DNA of 60,000 nucleotides from Adiantum capillus-veneris (lineage: Eukaryota; Streptophyta; Polypodiopsida; Polypodiales; Pteridaceae): positions 106,706,087 to 106,766,086 of the forward strand of contig CM043964.1 of the NCBI GenBank assembly GCA_014529385.2, written 5' to 3'. Both the position numbers and the translations under genes were made by a program. Position 1 is the first letter of the stretch. Each line of letters begins with the position of its first letter. Positions 11,183-21,900 of the stretch are shown here, piece after piece. The notes beneath the pieces are model-generated. The model was not told the origin of the DNA. It was given only the letters and a program-made list of their open reading frames with translations, and ran no database searches.

Positions 11183-12756
11183 AAGAATATTGAAGAGTAA
11201 GCTAATATAACATTGTTTTTCCCAAAGTGTATTTGCGACTGTGCGTGACGGTATGCACTTTTATTGATGAAGGAAAAAGTTGCCTGACATGAACATGACA
11301 AATGAGCAAGACGTAGATATCAATGAGGCAACCACTGGTGAAACGTGGAGAGCGATGAAGGACCACCACATATAGGGGACATCTACATGCCCTTGGTGCA
11401 CCGAAGGGGATGGGAAAACTATGTTAGGAGTTTTTTGGAGCAAGGGATTGCGCATATGTACATACCCATGCATGGTACATAGAATAAAGGATTGCCCATT
11501 TTCCAGAGCCAGGTGGTTACGTGAGGCCCACATGTGTACAGGTAGGGCAGCGTGTACATAGTGCATCGATTTTCACTATCACCAGTACCAATGTGTTTTT
11601 TCTATAATAATGAGGAGTTGGTAGCACGTAAAACTTCTCGAGGAAGCTATCCGCGGGCCCATGACATGAGGTAAGCAGGTGCGTCAGATGGCATCTAGTG
11701 GCGTCAGGAGGTCGAATGGGGTCAAGACTTGCACGTGGATAAGTACGGACACAACGTGGGTGTTTTCTTGTGATAATTATGCAAAAAGGTCATCATGAAA
11801 ACTGTATTTGCGGGCCACTTCACGTGGTTGCAGGATGCATTATTGGAAAAAGTCGAGTGCCAGGTGTGCGGATGATGCAAAAAGGTGACAACTATGCACT
11901 GTGAGGCAACTTTTTGGCCTGTTCGGGGTCCGTTTGAGGTCAACTAAAAGGCCAAAGGTGCCCAAGTAATAAAGCTAAGTGTGGGAACTGAAAAACCTAA
12001 GAGAAGATGAGGAAAAATGATGAGAGAAGAGAAGGAACAACCGCAACTGAGTTTTTGCTGTTTTTGGAGCCTGTTTTGGCCATAAACTGCTCATCCGAGG
12101 TCGGATTTGAGCACTTTGACATTGTAGACTGGGGTTTTGGGCCATTCCAGACGCAATGGCACTGTCTATTTTGGCGAATTCCCACTGTTTTTTTGTTGTT
12201 TTGGTTGTGTAAGTTTCTGCTATGAGCGAAGTCTCTGCTCCAATTTGTGATTGTATCTGGCATATTTTACTCATATTGTGTGAGCTATTTGCCCCATTGG
12301 TGCTGGCCTAAGATCAATTGTATCTAAAATCACAAATTCTCCTCTTTTGAGCTGAGTTTTTTGGGTGTGTGTGTGTGTGTGTGTCTCAGTGTGGAGTGGG
12401 CAAATGGGTAGTCTCTCTCCTCTCACTCCATTAGTGCGTTCCTTGTCTCGGCCAGGTGGGTTATGTAAGCCGAGTGGTGCCCCATAGTGTGTGTGTGTAT
12501 CCTCCCAAGAGTGTGTGTCGGGTCATTATAGAGGCGTTGTGTGTGTTTCCATCACGCTCACAACATGATAGGTGGGGTGACATGGGCGCGTGGTCAGAGG
12601 CGGAAAATATGGCGCACATGGGAGGGGCGGGCGTGAGTGGAGCCGAGCTGCTGTGGATAGCGCTGTAGCTTGGCAGTGGGACACAACATGGCGAGCGGGT
12701 GGAGAAAAAGGGGGGGGGGTTGTTTAATCGCAGGGAAAAAACAAAAGAGCGGAGGG

Positions 12757-12877
<121 letters not shown>

Positions 12878-13090
12878 TCACATTGCGACGCACGTCGCAG
12901 CTCATTTGATAGCATCACCCCTGGCTCGGCCATAGCGTACGGGTTCATGATGCGAAGTGATTCACTCTCTGAGTGCAGAGTCCTCAACAAATATTCGTGG
13001 GGTCAGATTTGAAATGTGAAAATTGGAGCTAATACCAAGTTTATTCCGAATGCTCAATTTAAGAAAAGGCAATATTTGAAGTTTTAGTTC

Positions 13091-14284
13091 ATGCATGTAT
13101 TTGTAGGTGCAATGGTGCAACGGAAGAAATCAACACGAGGAATTGCAGACGAATGTAGTCGTCCACCCAAGAAAAGGAAATCTGTGCTTGCAAACGAGCT
13201 TGGTCGCACACTGAAGAGAAGGGGGAGGCCCATGCTGAGCGCCACGGAGAGACGCAAGAGGGATGGCGACGAGGTGAAGAAGGTGATGGAAGTTAGCGTC
13301 ACTGTAGCCGTGGGTGGTGTAGACATTGATACCAATTTACTAGGTGGAATGCATGAGTTCTTGAGGAAGGAGACTGTTCCCGGGATATGTTCAGTAGAGA
13401 GGGGCGGCAATGTCTACCATTTGCACTTTCAAATGGTCATACACATGTTGGCTAGGTCTTTAATTGCCATTAATAGAAAAGTGAACGCTTATTTAGGATG
13501 GGACAAACAAAATCCAACTCGAGGGAATGTATTATGTCGAGCATTGAGGCAAAAAAACTTGCATACGTTCAAGGGAATGGTGGAGTACTGCATGAAAGAT
13601 AACGATGAACCCCACTTTCAGAAAGTAGAGCACAACATAACTGCGAAGAAGTAAACAAAGGAGTTGAATTGTATAGCCTATATGGAGTGGATGACACGAA
13701 GAATCGCATCTGCTTGACATATAACAATATCTTTGACCGTGCTTTGATGTACTGGCGATTTCAAATGCGACATCCATTCGGGAATGATTTCTTGAGTACA
13801 TTGCACAAGATGCTCTGCAATGGTAAGTATTATCCTTCGACGGTGTGGATCACTCCCTGTCAAGGACGAGGAATGAGCTTAAAGAAGATGAAAGCACTTT
13901 GGAGGTGCATAACATTTCCGGCTTCCACTACGTACCAGGATGTTATAATGTTATTTGTGGCGGATGGTTTATACAGAAGCAGCCAACTGAGGTTGGATTG
14001 GTTCATATCTCACTGGAAGGATATTGAAGAGTAAGCTAATATAACATTGTTTTTCCCAAAGTGTATTTGCGACTGTGCGTGACGGTATGCACTTTTCTTG
14101 ATGAAGGAAAAAGTTGCCTAGTATGAACATGACAAATGAGCAAGACGTAGATATCAATGAGGCAACCAGTAGTGGAGACATGGAGAGCGATGAAAGACCG
14201 CCACAGATAGGGGACATTTACATGCCCTTGGTGCACCGAAGCGAAGTAACCACTATTGCGTTGTACTGTGTTTCATTATTTTGA
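13091..14284 (+). pseudogene. HUH endonuclease transposase, copy 3, one-base frameshift
   Basis: Frame 13091-13654 runs from MHVFVGAM through the basic RPPKKRK block, motif II HLHF (His codons 13418-13420 and 13424-13426) and the motif III tyrosine (13586-13588). A single base is missing near 13645 compared with copy 2, and the frame resumes at 13669-14034. A GTAAGC donor at 14031 and an AAG acceptor at 14106 give a 76-base intron; joining them keeps the frame and adds about 59 residues ending at 14282-14284. A TAG just before the MHVF Met closes this copy upstream, though copies 1 and 2 are open there. The C-terminal half lacks any ATPase motif. Confidence 0.7.
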
Positions 14285-14355
14285 TGAGTAAACTTTGCCA
14301 TTATATTTTATTATTGCTTTGTTGATAGTAATTGTATGTGTATTGCAAATAAGCA

Positions 14356-14712
14356 ATGGACGAAGACAATCAGTCAGCGGACTTGAATGACACACAAACA
14401 AAGGAGTCGGCAAACGACAGCGACACTAGCTTTGAGAGTCTAGGAGAAATCATTATTCAAATTTGGAAAGAGCTTCATGAGCCCCGTAGGGAGGGATACG
14501 AAACATTCAAGTTACATGTCTCTAACTTAGTCGAGTCCTTACGTAGATCTGTAGATGAGTACCAAGTGAATGTGACAGATGTACATATTTGTGAATTAGA
14601 GTAGCACATAGCGAGTTTAGAGAGAGCCACTTTAGAGATGAAAGTTCAGCTGAGCAAATTAAATGCCCTTATTGTAAAGTTTTCAAATAGCATGACAAGA
14701 ATGGGCCTGTGA
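14356..14712 (+). pseudogene. coiled-coil ORF2 of Replitron-like copy 3, one stop codon
   Basis: Collinear with the intact 118-residue frame of copy 1 and highly similar over its whole length, but a TAG at 14602-14604 replaces a Gln codon at the start of the coiled coil. Conservation in both insertions argues that it belongs to the transposon. Confidence 0.65.
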
Positions 14713-14944
14713 TTTGTAGAAGGCGTGTATATCTGGACGTTTCTGTAATTTGTAGAAGGCTTGAGTGTTCAGTAAATCCTGCTGAATTGTGTTGTGCCAA
14801 TTTGTGGAAATCGGTTTGATGATTTGTGGAGGATTGTTGTATTCAGTGGACACCTCTTTCAATGGAAATCAACATATTTTCTCGGTTTGCAAACTAACTC
14901 TCTCTCTGTATATTCTCCGCAAAAACACGTGTGCCGCGGCTTGC

Positions 14945-15004
14945 CCTTTCAAACGGGCACATCGCTTTTTCAAGCCTTTCAAACGAGCACATCGCTTTTT
15001 CAAG
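14945..15004 (+). repeat. two 30-bp direct tandem repeats
   Basis: Units 14945-14974 and 14975-15004 differ at one base (CGGGCAC versus CGAGCAC). They lie just beyond the end of Replitron-like copy 3. No gene is recognised around them. Confidence 0.9.
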
Positions 15005-15573
15005 CAGATTCTGCGCCTCGACGTTTTGCAGAAACGACCAGACATACTGCGTACTGGCTGCATTTTCAAGGCTGCACAGAGAATCTTATGTCCTGCATCG
15101 CGTGCGCATTTTCGATCGCGACAAAATTTTTGCAGTGGGCGCGCCTTGCAACGACCTGTTGATAGCGCCCCTCCAAGATAGAATCTGTGCAGCACTTGGC
15201 TCGTAATTTGCTGCAAAGCTTAGGCGGCCTTATATTGGGGGTTTTACCCTAGCCCACGGCCAGTCTCTCTCTTGTATGTTGAGTAGAGGATGAGCTTTCA
15301 GCGTGCGACTCCTGTGCCTCCTGTGCCGCCTTGTGGATCTCTCAATCTCTACATACTCAAGTGGCCTGGACACATAATGTCCATTCGCACATGGTTGGTC
15401 ATGTGTGACAGCGGCCTTGACAAGCTCAGTGGTGGAGTGCCGTGACGATGGCCATGCAGATGGCAGCAGGGGCAAATTTTTATGGGCCGTTTCCATGTCA
15501 TGTCACCACCGCTTCGTTCACAATGGGGCAATCTTTTCTGCAGGTTGGCGTTTGCTTTGTTTGTGGGTCTGTG

Positions 15574-15578
<5 letters not shown>
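15005..15578. other. no gene recognised
   Basis: Open frames exist on both strands, but none has domain text, and they run into the neighbouring GA array. I see no LTR ends or primer site. Confidence 0.4.

Positions 15579-15636
<58 letters not shown>
15579..15636 (+). repeat. (GA)n microsatellite
   Basis: 58 bp of GA not clearly linked to a classified element. Confidence 0.95.
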
Positions 15637-15640
<4 letters not shown>

Positions 15641-15762
15641 AGGCTGGATGTATGCATGTTCTGAGAGGTGGGCCTTCCACTTCAAGGGACGCTCCTAGTA
15701 GTATTTGGACAAAGATATTTTGTACTGCTATGCTCTTCACAGTGGTTTAGGGGATGATTAAA

Positions 15763-15801
15763 TGCCCGCATGGTGCACCTTGTTGGTGCACCATGCGGGC
15801 A
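15763..15801. repeat. perfect palindrome, 17-bp arms with 5-base loop
   Basis: Arm TGCCCGCATGGTGCACC (15763-15779), loop TTGTT, then the exact reverse complement (15785-15801). It could form a very stable hairpin in RNA or a cruciform in DNA. It is not at the end of any element I can define. Confidence 0.95.
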
Positions 15802-15839
15802 ACGCCTTGGTGCATGTTATACCAGACGTTATTGGACCA

Positions 15840-15994
15840 TGTACCTGCTCAAGGTGTGCAGTCCCACACATGTCACACGCAATTGCAGGCGTGTAGTTTT
15901 AAGTGTAATCACTTCCGGCGAGTGATCTGACAGAAACACAAAGATCACAACAATCTACACATTGAGCAACCTTTTTAGTACTTCAAACAACTCT

Positions 15995-16072
<78 letters not shown>

Positions 16073-16330
16073 CCACGCGAGACACAGAGTGGCAGAGTTC
16101 CACCCCCAAACAACATTTGTCCCAAGACTTGCATCCCTATCGGTATTTCTTTAATATTGATTTGCAAAGAATACAAGGTTTGGGTGCTCTCTTTTGCTTC
16201 TCCTCGAGGTAGAATGCTAGAGAGAGTGCCCTTGTTATATATTTAAAGGGCCCTAGCCCAAACTCAAAAGCTGTACATGAAAAGCGTCAAATCTATAAGC
16301 ATCTGAGTTCGAAAAGCAACTAAGGGCTGG
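15840..16330 (-). repeat. diverged LTR remnant, minus orientation, with (GA)70 at 16001-16070
   Basis: The order of landmarks (GA array, GAGACACAGAGTGGCAGAG, CGGTATTTCTTTA, then TATATTTAAAGGGCC) matches the LTR family seen at 41007-41667, 44624-45297 and in element K, read on the minus strand. The TATA-like box is near 16235. The ends are decayed and no TSD was found. Confidence 0.5.
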
Positions 16331-16379
16331 TCCGTGCGTCGATCCCATTATTTATTTTGGCTTTTAGGTATGTATTTTA

Positions 16380-16484
16380 CTTATTTGTCGAAGTCTGGGT
16401 AGGGCAATTTACTGAGGTGGGATACATGTGACCCCTTGGTCCCATTGTATCAATTATTCATTGCCAAGGTTGATTGGTTTAGGA

Positions 16485-16534
<50 letters not shown>

Positions 16535-16590
16535 CTTTCTCCCTTGGTCTCTACGCTTCTACATCTTCGACTTTGACATGGTATCAGAAC
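16380..16590 (+). repeat. LTR 3' end with primer-binding-like site and (CT)n
   Basis: The text CTGGGTAGGGCAATTTA also occurs in the LTR of element G. A CT array fills 16486-16531. TGACA then TGGTATCAGAAC (16579-16590) looks like an LTR end followed by an initiator-tRNA-Met primer site with a changed last block. No upstream LTR start is visible. Confidence 0.45.
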
Positions 16591-16988
16591 TTCGTGCTTC
16601 GTGACCTCCCCTGGCAACATTGGTCACCTTAGCTGAAGGCCGCCGATGATGAAACATTGCTACCGTTGGAGAGCATGTATTCCTCGGCGTTCTAAAACGC
16701 TAGCATTGCTAGCTCACATGATGGGCATCCTAGACAGCGGCGTCGAACTTTTTGCGTCTCCGTCGAGCGTTTTGAAATGCCGTAGGCAGAAGACATTGGC
16801 AGTGCCAGCGTTGTACCCACTCAACGGCTTCGACAACGTTTTGAAATGCCGAGAAGTCCAAGCACCCACGTGGTGGGATTTTGCTTGCGTTCTGAAACAC
16901 AACCTGCAGCTAATGTCCCTTGGTAACGCGCCCTCCCTCCCTGTGCATAGTCAGCATTTTAAAACGTTGTTGCGTTTTGCTTATCATT
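16591..16988 (+). other. AACGCT/AGCGTT-rich leader-like region
   Basis: Several AAAACGCT or CGTTTTGAAATGCCG words recur here, resembling the repeated words in the LTRs of elements G, I and J. One 124-residue frame has no recognisable domain and is probably not a gene. Confidence 0.35.
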
Positions 16989-17365
16989 GCGATATCCACT
17001 TTTCAGGTCGATTCTATTGAAACAAGTAGAACCCTGTAACGTGTTCAGTATGTCATCGATCCTGGGTATTGGAAACTTGTTCTTGATGGTGCTTTTATTG
17101 AGAGCCCTGTAGTCAATGTACATTCTCCAAGATCCATCTCGACTAACAATGCTGGCGAACAGCAAGCTGATATACTGGGTTGAATCAGTCCTTTTTCCAA
17201 AAGTTCTTTCATCATAATTTCTTCGTTTTGGGCTCTAGTTACTCTATAGGGTGGCCGGTTTGGTGGCGTTTTGCTCGGAATCAAATCAATAGTGTGATCT
17301 TCAGGACGTTGAGGAGATAACTCTCCTAGTAAGCCTTTAGAGAAACAGTAAGCCTGAGCTTGCAA
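16989..17365 (-). pseudogene. reverse transcriptase N-terminal part of element E
   Basis: Starts with PEDHTIDLIPSKTPPNRPPY, the usual gypsy RT entry, followed by LLEKGLIQPS and, in another frame, [20 protein letters not shown] and [12 protein letters not shown] frameshift lies near 17150. The catalytic YxDD part is missing because the element ends here. Confidence 0.75.
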
Positions 17366-17553
17366 AGATTCCTTTCATTCTTTCTGAAGGTCGGACAAAT
17401 TTGACATATTCTTGTCATCTATCTCACGTAAGAAGATCGAGTAAACGAACAGACTAGATTTCATTAATATGGAAATGATCGAAGCCGATACAAGTGGGAC
17501 TGACTCGCCGTTCTATTTTACATCAAGTACTATCTCTCTACCCTTTTCATTCT

Positions 17554-17810
17554 TCAAAATTGCTTTTCGTGCTTGTAGTTGACCACTACATTGTTCTTGT
17601 GGAACCAAGGGGTTCTCAAGAGGATGTCACACCCTTCCAAAGGCATGATGTAAAAGTCCTCGTGCCCTAGATGCCCTTGGCAATGCAACCGAAGTTTGCC
17701 TATGACAATTGTAATGGCAGTATCCAATCCGGGTGCCGCTAGAACTGACTTAGCCGGTGGTCTCATTTTATCTGGCATAATTCTAAGTCGACCCGCTAAT
17801 TCAGTCGAAA
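17554..17810 (-). pseudogene. aspartic protease-like region of element E
   Basis: Text such as AAPGLDTAITIVIGKLRLHC and the closing CDILLRTPWFHKNN correspond to the substrate-binding part and the ILG-PW block of gypsy proteases. The catalytic DSGA-type site is not intact in one frame. Confidence 0.55.
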
Positions 17811-17999
17811 TGAAGTTGGCCTTGGCTCCTCCGTCGAAGAAGATAAGGGCTTCTTGATCTTGTACTTTGCCCCTCGCTCTTCAGAGCTTCGTACTTTCAT
17901 CCATGTACTCAGGGTTGGTCCCCACAAAATCTGCTACCAGTCCTGCTTTTGTCTTGCCTTTCTTTGCTCGCTCCTCCGCTGCTCTAGAACTCTCTGGCT

Positions 18000-19160
18000 G
18001 TTCTTTTGGTGCCTTGTTAGGGCACCTGACTAACACATGCCCGTGACACGTGTTCCCCACAACTGTAACCTTTACCCTCCTTGAAGTATTCGACTTGTTG
18101 CTTTGTCGACAATCGAGGGACTGAAGGTCTCTTGTGTTGGTTTCCTTTTTCTTTTGTTAGTTATTCGTGTCTTGTTCGGTCCAAACTGTGACCAATCTAT
18201 CTATAGGGTACGTAAGAGTGCCCCCATGCATTGCAAACCCTTGCTTTGCGTGTCCCATTAGTTGTTGCATGGACTTGGGAGACTTTTGCAGCAGACAATG
18301 ATTGCGTATCTCTTTAGGTAGACCACAACAAAATCGCGCTCTGTTGTTTGAACGTAATTTTCTTGAAAGAAGAGGCTGACAAGAAAGTGTCCTTAGTCTC
18401 AGGCAGATAAGCTTGGGAGCACTCCTGAGACGAGGACCCTAGGACATTGTACTTAGTGAAGCATTAATGATAAAGAAATACCGAACGGGGCGCGAGTCTT
18501 TAGGGCTAATCTCTCTAGGCGCGGAACTACGCCGTGCTGTGTCATCTCTCTCTTAGTTTTGTTTAGTTCTTCCAGTTTTCTTAAGTGTGTTGTGGCAAAT
18601 TCACGGCTTGGAGTGTCAAGTCTGTTTCAATTTTCTTAAAAGAAGAGGTTGGTAAGAAAGTGTCCCAAAATCTCTGACAATATCTAAAGTATCCTCCTTA
18701 GTCATCCTCAAATGATTTCAAGCTGTAATCACATCACGTTCGTATTCTTGAGTGAGCCATGAAGAAGTAAAGACTCTCTTGAACTGAGGCCACTTTGTCA
18801 GTGCCTCCCTTTGTAGAAGTAGGGTAGACCACGAGGTTTGTGTGTTCCCTTGAGGTAAGGTGCTACCCTCCAGACTTTGGAATGCTCTGAATAGCGTCCT
18901 TCGGAGAACGCAATGTCAAACTATTGAATAAAAGCGAGGGTCTTGTGGGTATCCTTAAAACCAGAAAAAGTATCAGACTTTATTGCTTGCCCGCCCTTTT
19001 TAAAATCCTTGGGTTTCTTCTTCATGTCCTGGAGAAAATCATACTGGTTGGCTCTGTAAAAGTGCTTCCTCTTTGTAAACATTGGCTCGTCAGAATCCGA
19101 ACTATTAGAGGAAGAAGAATCCTTGTCTGAATCGTCAAAATACTTCTGAGGTCTTCTTGG
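18000..19160 (-). pseudogene. gag of element E, interrupted
   Basis: The zinc knuckle near 18030-18070 is reduced (one Cys pair is lost). The best-preserved part (18921-19160) contains a Ser/Asp-rich stretch and KRKHFYRANQYDFLQD, the same block as NKKNFYKANQYDFLED in element C. Between them lies an inserted LTR fragment (18392-18629). Confidence 0.65.
18392..18629 (+). repeat. LTR fragment inside element E gag, flanked by direct repeats
   Basis: Contains AAAGAAATACCGAACGGGGC and GGAGTGTCAAGTCTGTTT, landmarks of the F-type LTR in plus orientation. The gag sequence on both sides (18354-18391 and 18628-18667) is an imperfect repeat of about 37 bases around GAAGAGG and AAGAAAGTGTCC, much longer than a 5-base TSD. 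Confidence 0.55.
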
Positions 19161-19178
19161 TGTCACAAACAGGTGATG

Positions 19179-19717
19179 TGTAACAGACTTGGACACTCCA
19201 AGTCAAGAATCAATCGCGACAACACCAAATAACCACTTCAAAACAATTCACAGATCACAATAGATTTGCACTGGCCCGGCGGAGTTCCGTGCCTAGAGAT
19301 ATTGGCCCCAAAGATTGGCGCCCCTTTCGGTATTTCTTTTTGTATTAATCAATTCAAAGTACAAGAGAGTGGGTCGGGATTCACTCTCAGACTGTGCGTC
19401 CAGATGCTCTGAGAGGTGAAGCCCTCACCACTAATTTAAAGGTTACAAGAGATGCCCAAAAGCAGAGTCCCAAAAGCTTTTAAAATAAAAAGCATCAGTT
19501 CTCTCTCTCTCTCTCTCTCAGAGAGTCTTTTCTCTTTTTTTATAAAAAAAAAGCAAAATTCGTGTCGCTCATCATTTTCCAAATTTTTTTTTTTTTTGGT
19601 AGCCTCCACGATTTCTGGAAATTAGGATTTCTGGCAGAAATTAGGGTTTGCAGGAATTTTAGGGTTTTTGGCAGAAATTAGGGTTTCTGCTATCCGCCAC
19701 GTCATCACTTTGTGACA
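19179..19717 (-). repeat. 3' LTR of element C
   Basis: Contains AAACCCTAA telo-box words near its upstream end (within 19620-19690, minus strand), a GATGACGTGGC box at the very start, and the CCGAAAGGGGCGCC block near the expected transcript start. The partner LTR is at 34467-35008. Confidence 0.9.
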
Positions 19718-20311
19718 TACCCCCCTCTTGAAAGTATTGTAATCGACCGCGATTACGCCTGCAAAACCGACAAAAGCCATAAACCGTCTTAGTAGACACT
19801 GACTGTTAGTACCTACGTACTAGGAACACACATCTAGCACATGTACAAAATCGACAGTCACATCACACGACATCACCAGACATCACAGGACATCTCATGA
19901 CATTCAACATTCATTCGGATCTTAGACCATGATTTATTGACAATGTAGCTAGCAATCACATCTAGATCCAATTGGGACCTCATCGATGTCCGATTGACTA
20001 ACCCCTATTGCAACCATGTCTATTCGAGATCAATCAGACCAAAATGCTGCAGTCATTTCGACTATCAGTTCCTGCACTCACAAGAAGTCAAGAACAAATC
20101 AGTATCATTATCAGGAATTCCATTTTATAAAGTCATCCAGCAGAATACTGTCAGCTCTCAGTATCCCTGAAGCTCAAAGAGACATCAGTGACTTTAGTAT
20201 CAAAATTGAGGCATCTGTTGACAAAGAGTGGAGTAACTCCCCTCTTGTGCATCCCACTGCACCAGATCTCCGGCCAAGCTGAATTCTGGGTTTCGTTTGG
20301 AGTAGACTATG
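19718..20311 (-). other. 3' untranslated part and polypurine tract of element C
   Basis: The purine-rich plus-strand priming site occupies about 19718-19733 (CCCCCCTCTT on the plus strand). The rest is AT-rich with no coding text. Confidence 0.65.
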
Positions 20312-21480
20312 CTAAACCAAAACATCGAGGTAAAGTTTCACAATGCGAGGAGTATCTGCTAGGTCCTCCTCCTCCATCCACTTCGCATCAAATGCAGGAA
20401 AGTTCTTGAACTTAACCAAGAACGGCCTTCGGACTTTACCTTTCTTCGTATCATTATGTGCCAAAATCTGTTCAGGAACAAGGATCTCCTCGTTTTCTTC
20501 CACTTCGGGTTGCTCATCAGGCTCCCCATCATCAGGCACATCACCCTTAACAGGTTTCAAGAGACTCACATGCAATGCATTGTGAATCCTCCAAGTATCT
20601 GGTAGTTTCAATCGGAAGGAGACATCATTTATCTTGTCAGTGATCTGGAAAGGTCCGTAGTATCGCATACTAAGCTTTGGAAAAAGCCTCTCCTTTCCCT
20701 TTTTCTTTCGTAGGCGTGCCTTCTCAAAAGTAAGAGCACCCAATCATCCTCCTTCAATTTCAAGTCGCGACAATGGCGATCTGCTGCCTTTTTCTGTCGT
20801 TCTTGAGACTCCTGCAAAGTCTCGCGAACCTTGGTAAAAGCCGTATCCAAATCTTGCGAATATTCATCCGCTTTAAATATCTAATCTTTCGTGCTTAAGA
20901 AGAATGAAACCTTCGCAGCACTTTCAACAATCTCACATGGCGTCTTCCCCGTCGAAGAGTGTATCGTGTTATTGTAGGCAAATTCCACCAAAGGTAAGTT
21001 CTTTTCCGGTTGAGTCTTTTGATCCGAGATACAAGACTTTAATAAATCTAAAATCATTGAATTGGCAATCTCAAATTGCCCGTCAGTCTGCAAGTGGAAC
21101 GATGACGAGAACTGCAACTGTGTGCCAATGTTCTCCCAAATTGCCTTCCAAAACAAACTCTTAAATCTGGGGTCTCTGTCGGAGACAATCGTCTCAGACT
21201 TGCCATGTAATCGGAAAATCATCGTGATCATTGTGTTTTCTCGGGGGATCAAAAATGAAATCCAGTGCAATACTTTCCCAGGGGTGGGTGGGTATGGGTA
21301 AAGGTTGTAAAAATCCCTGTGCCTTATGCTTGTCAAACTTGACCTTCTGGCATACCAAGTAACTGCGCACAAACTCTTCCACATCCTTTTTGAGTCTCGG
21401 CCCAAAGAAGTATTTCTCTACCCCCTTCATGGTGGTAGCAATGCCGCGGTGACCCGTAAAAGGTGGACAGTGGCATTCAG
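20312..21480 (-). pseudogene. integrase and chromodomain-like tail of element C
   Basis: Begins with the zinc-domain half TGHRGIATTMKGVEKY and YLVCQKVKFDKH, then ALDFIFDPP (first Asp), VSDRDPRF (second Asp) and GQFEIANS (Glu). About 35 residues between the first and second Asp are replaced by unrelated text, and frames change near 21200 and 20880. The tail has the SH3-like RYYGPFQITDKINDVSFRL and ends with a chromodomain-like FLVKFKNFPAFDAKWMEEED. It is the continuation of 29847-30564 across element D. Confidence 0.8.
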
Positions 21481-21684
21481 TGTCACAAAACGGGAGCGTA
21501 CACGAGCACTTAGAAAATCTGAAAATTATAATTCTTTGAAAACATGAGAGAAGGGAGAAGATCGACACAGTATTGGGGACCAAAGGCTGGTCCCCCCCGT
21601 AAAGAGTATTCTTTTATTCAGGGAGAATTCTTATACAAGCACGAGAACCCGAGGAAAACCCCTCCGTTTTGTAATCTTAGACCC

Positions 21685-21900
21685 GAAGGTCGTGCTTTCC
21701 CGTAAAGGGCTTGGGCACAAGGCCGTTCCTTCCCGTAAGGGACTTAGGCGCGAAGCCATGCTTTTCCGTAAGGGACTTAGGCGTGAAGCCGTACTTTCTC
21801 GTAAGGGACTTAGGCGTGAAGCCGTACTTTCTCGTAAGGGACTTAGGCGTGAAGCCGTACTTTCTCGTAAGTGACTTAGGCGTGAAGCCGTACTTCTCGT
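21685..21900. repeat. 33-bp minisatellite in the LTR of element D
   Basis: Six to seven head-to-tail units of the type CGTAAGGGACTTAGGCGTGA; the three central units are almost identical. A unit length divisible by three leaves several frames open on both strands, giving false repeat proteins. Confidence 0.85.

Larger units (their letters stand above)
9764..11405 (+). mobile_element. Replitron-like transposon, copy 2 (3' truncated by the tandem duplication)
   Basis: Homologous to copy 1 from its left edge and to copy 3 throughout. It ends abruptly at 11405, within the sequence that precedes the coiled-coil ORF in copies 1 and 3. Copies 2 and 3 share their left flank, so they descend from one insertion that was duplicated with its surroundings. 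Confidence 0.75.
16989..19160 (-). mobile_element. element E: minus-strand Ty3/gypsy fragment
   Basis: Reads gag, degenerate zinc knuckle, protease, then the first part of reverse transcriptase, where it is cut off at DLKSGY (about 16990). Its gag is interrupted at 19160 by element F. It is the oldest layer of the nest, as the number of stops and frameshifts suggests. It is related to element C in gag, protease and RT text. Confidence 0.7.

Noticed and set aside
14789-15216. Possible proteins on both strands next to Replitron-like copy 3
   Set aside because: The frames run from transposon tail into a 30-bp tandem repeat and have no domain text.
16646-17020. 124-residue plus-strand frame
   Set aside because: It is composed of AACGCT-type repeat words and overlaps the RT of element E on the other strand. 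No recognisable domain.
21685-21900. CRISPR-like array
   Set aside because: The units are contiguous with no spacers, and this is a plant LTR.
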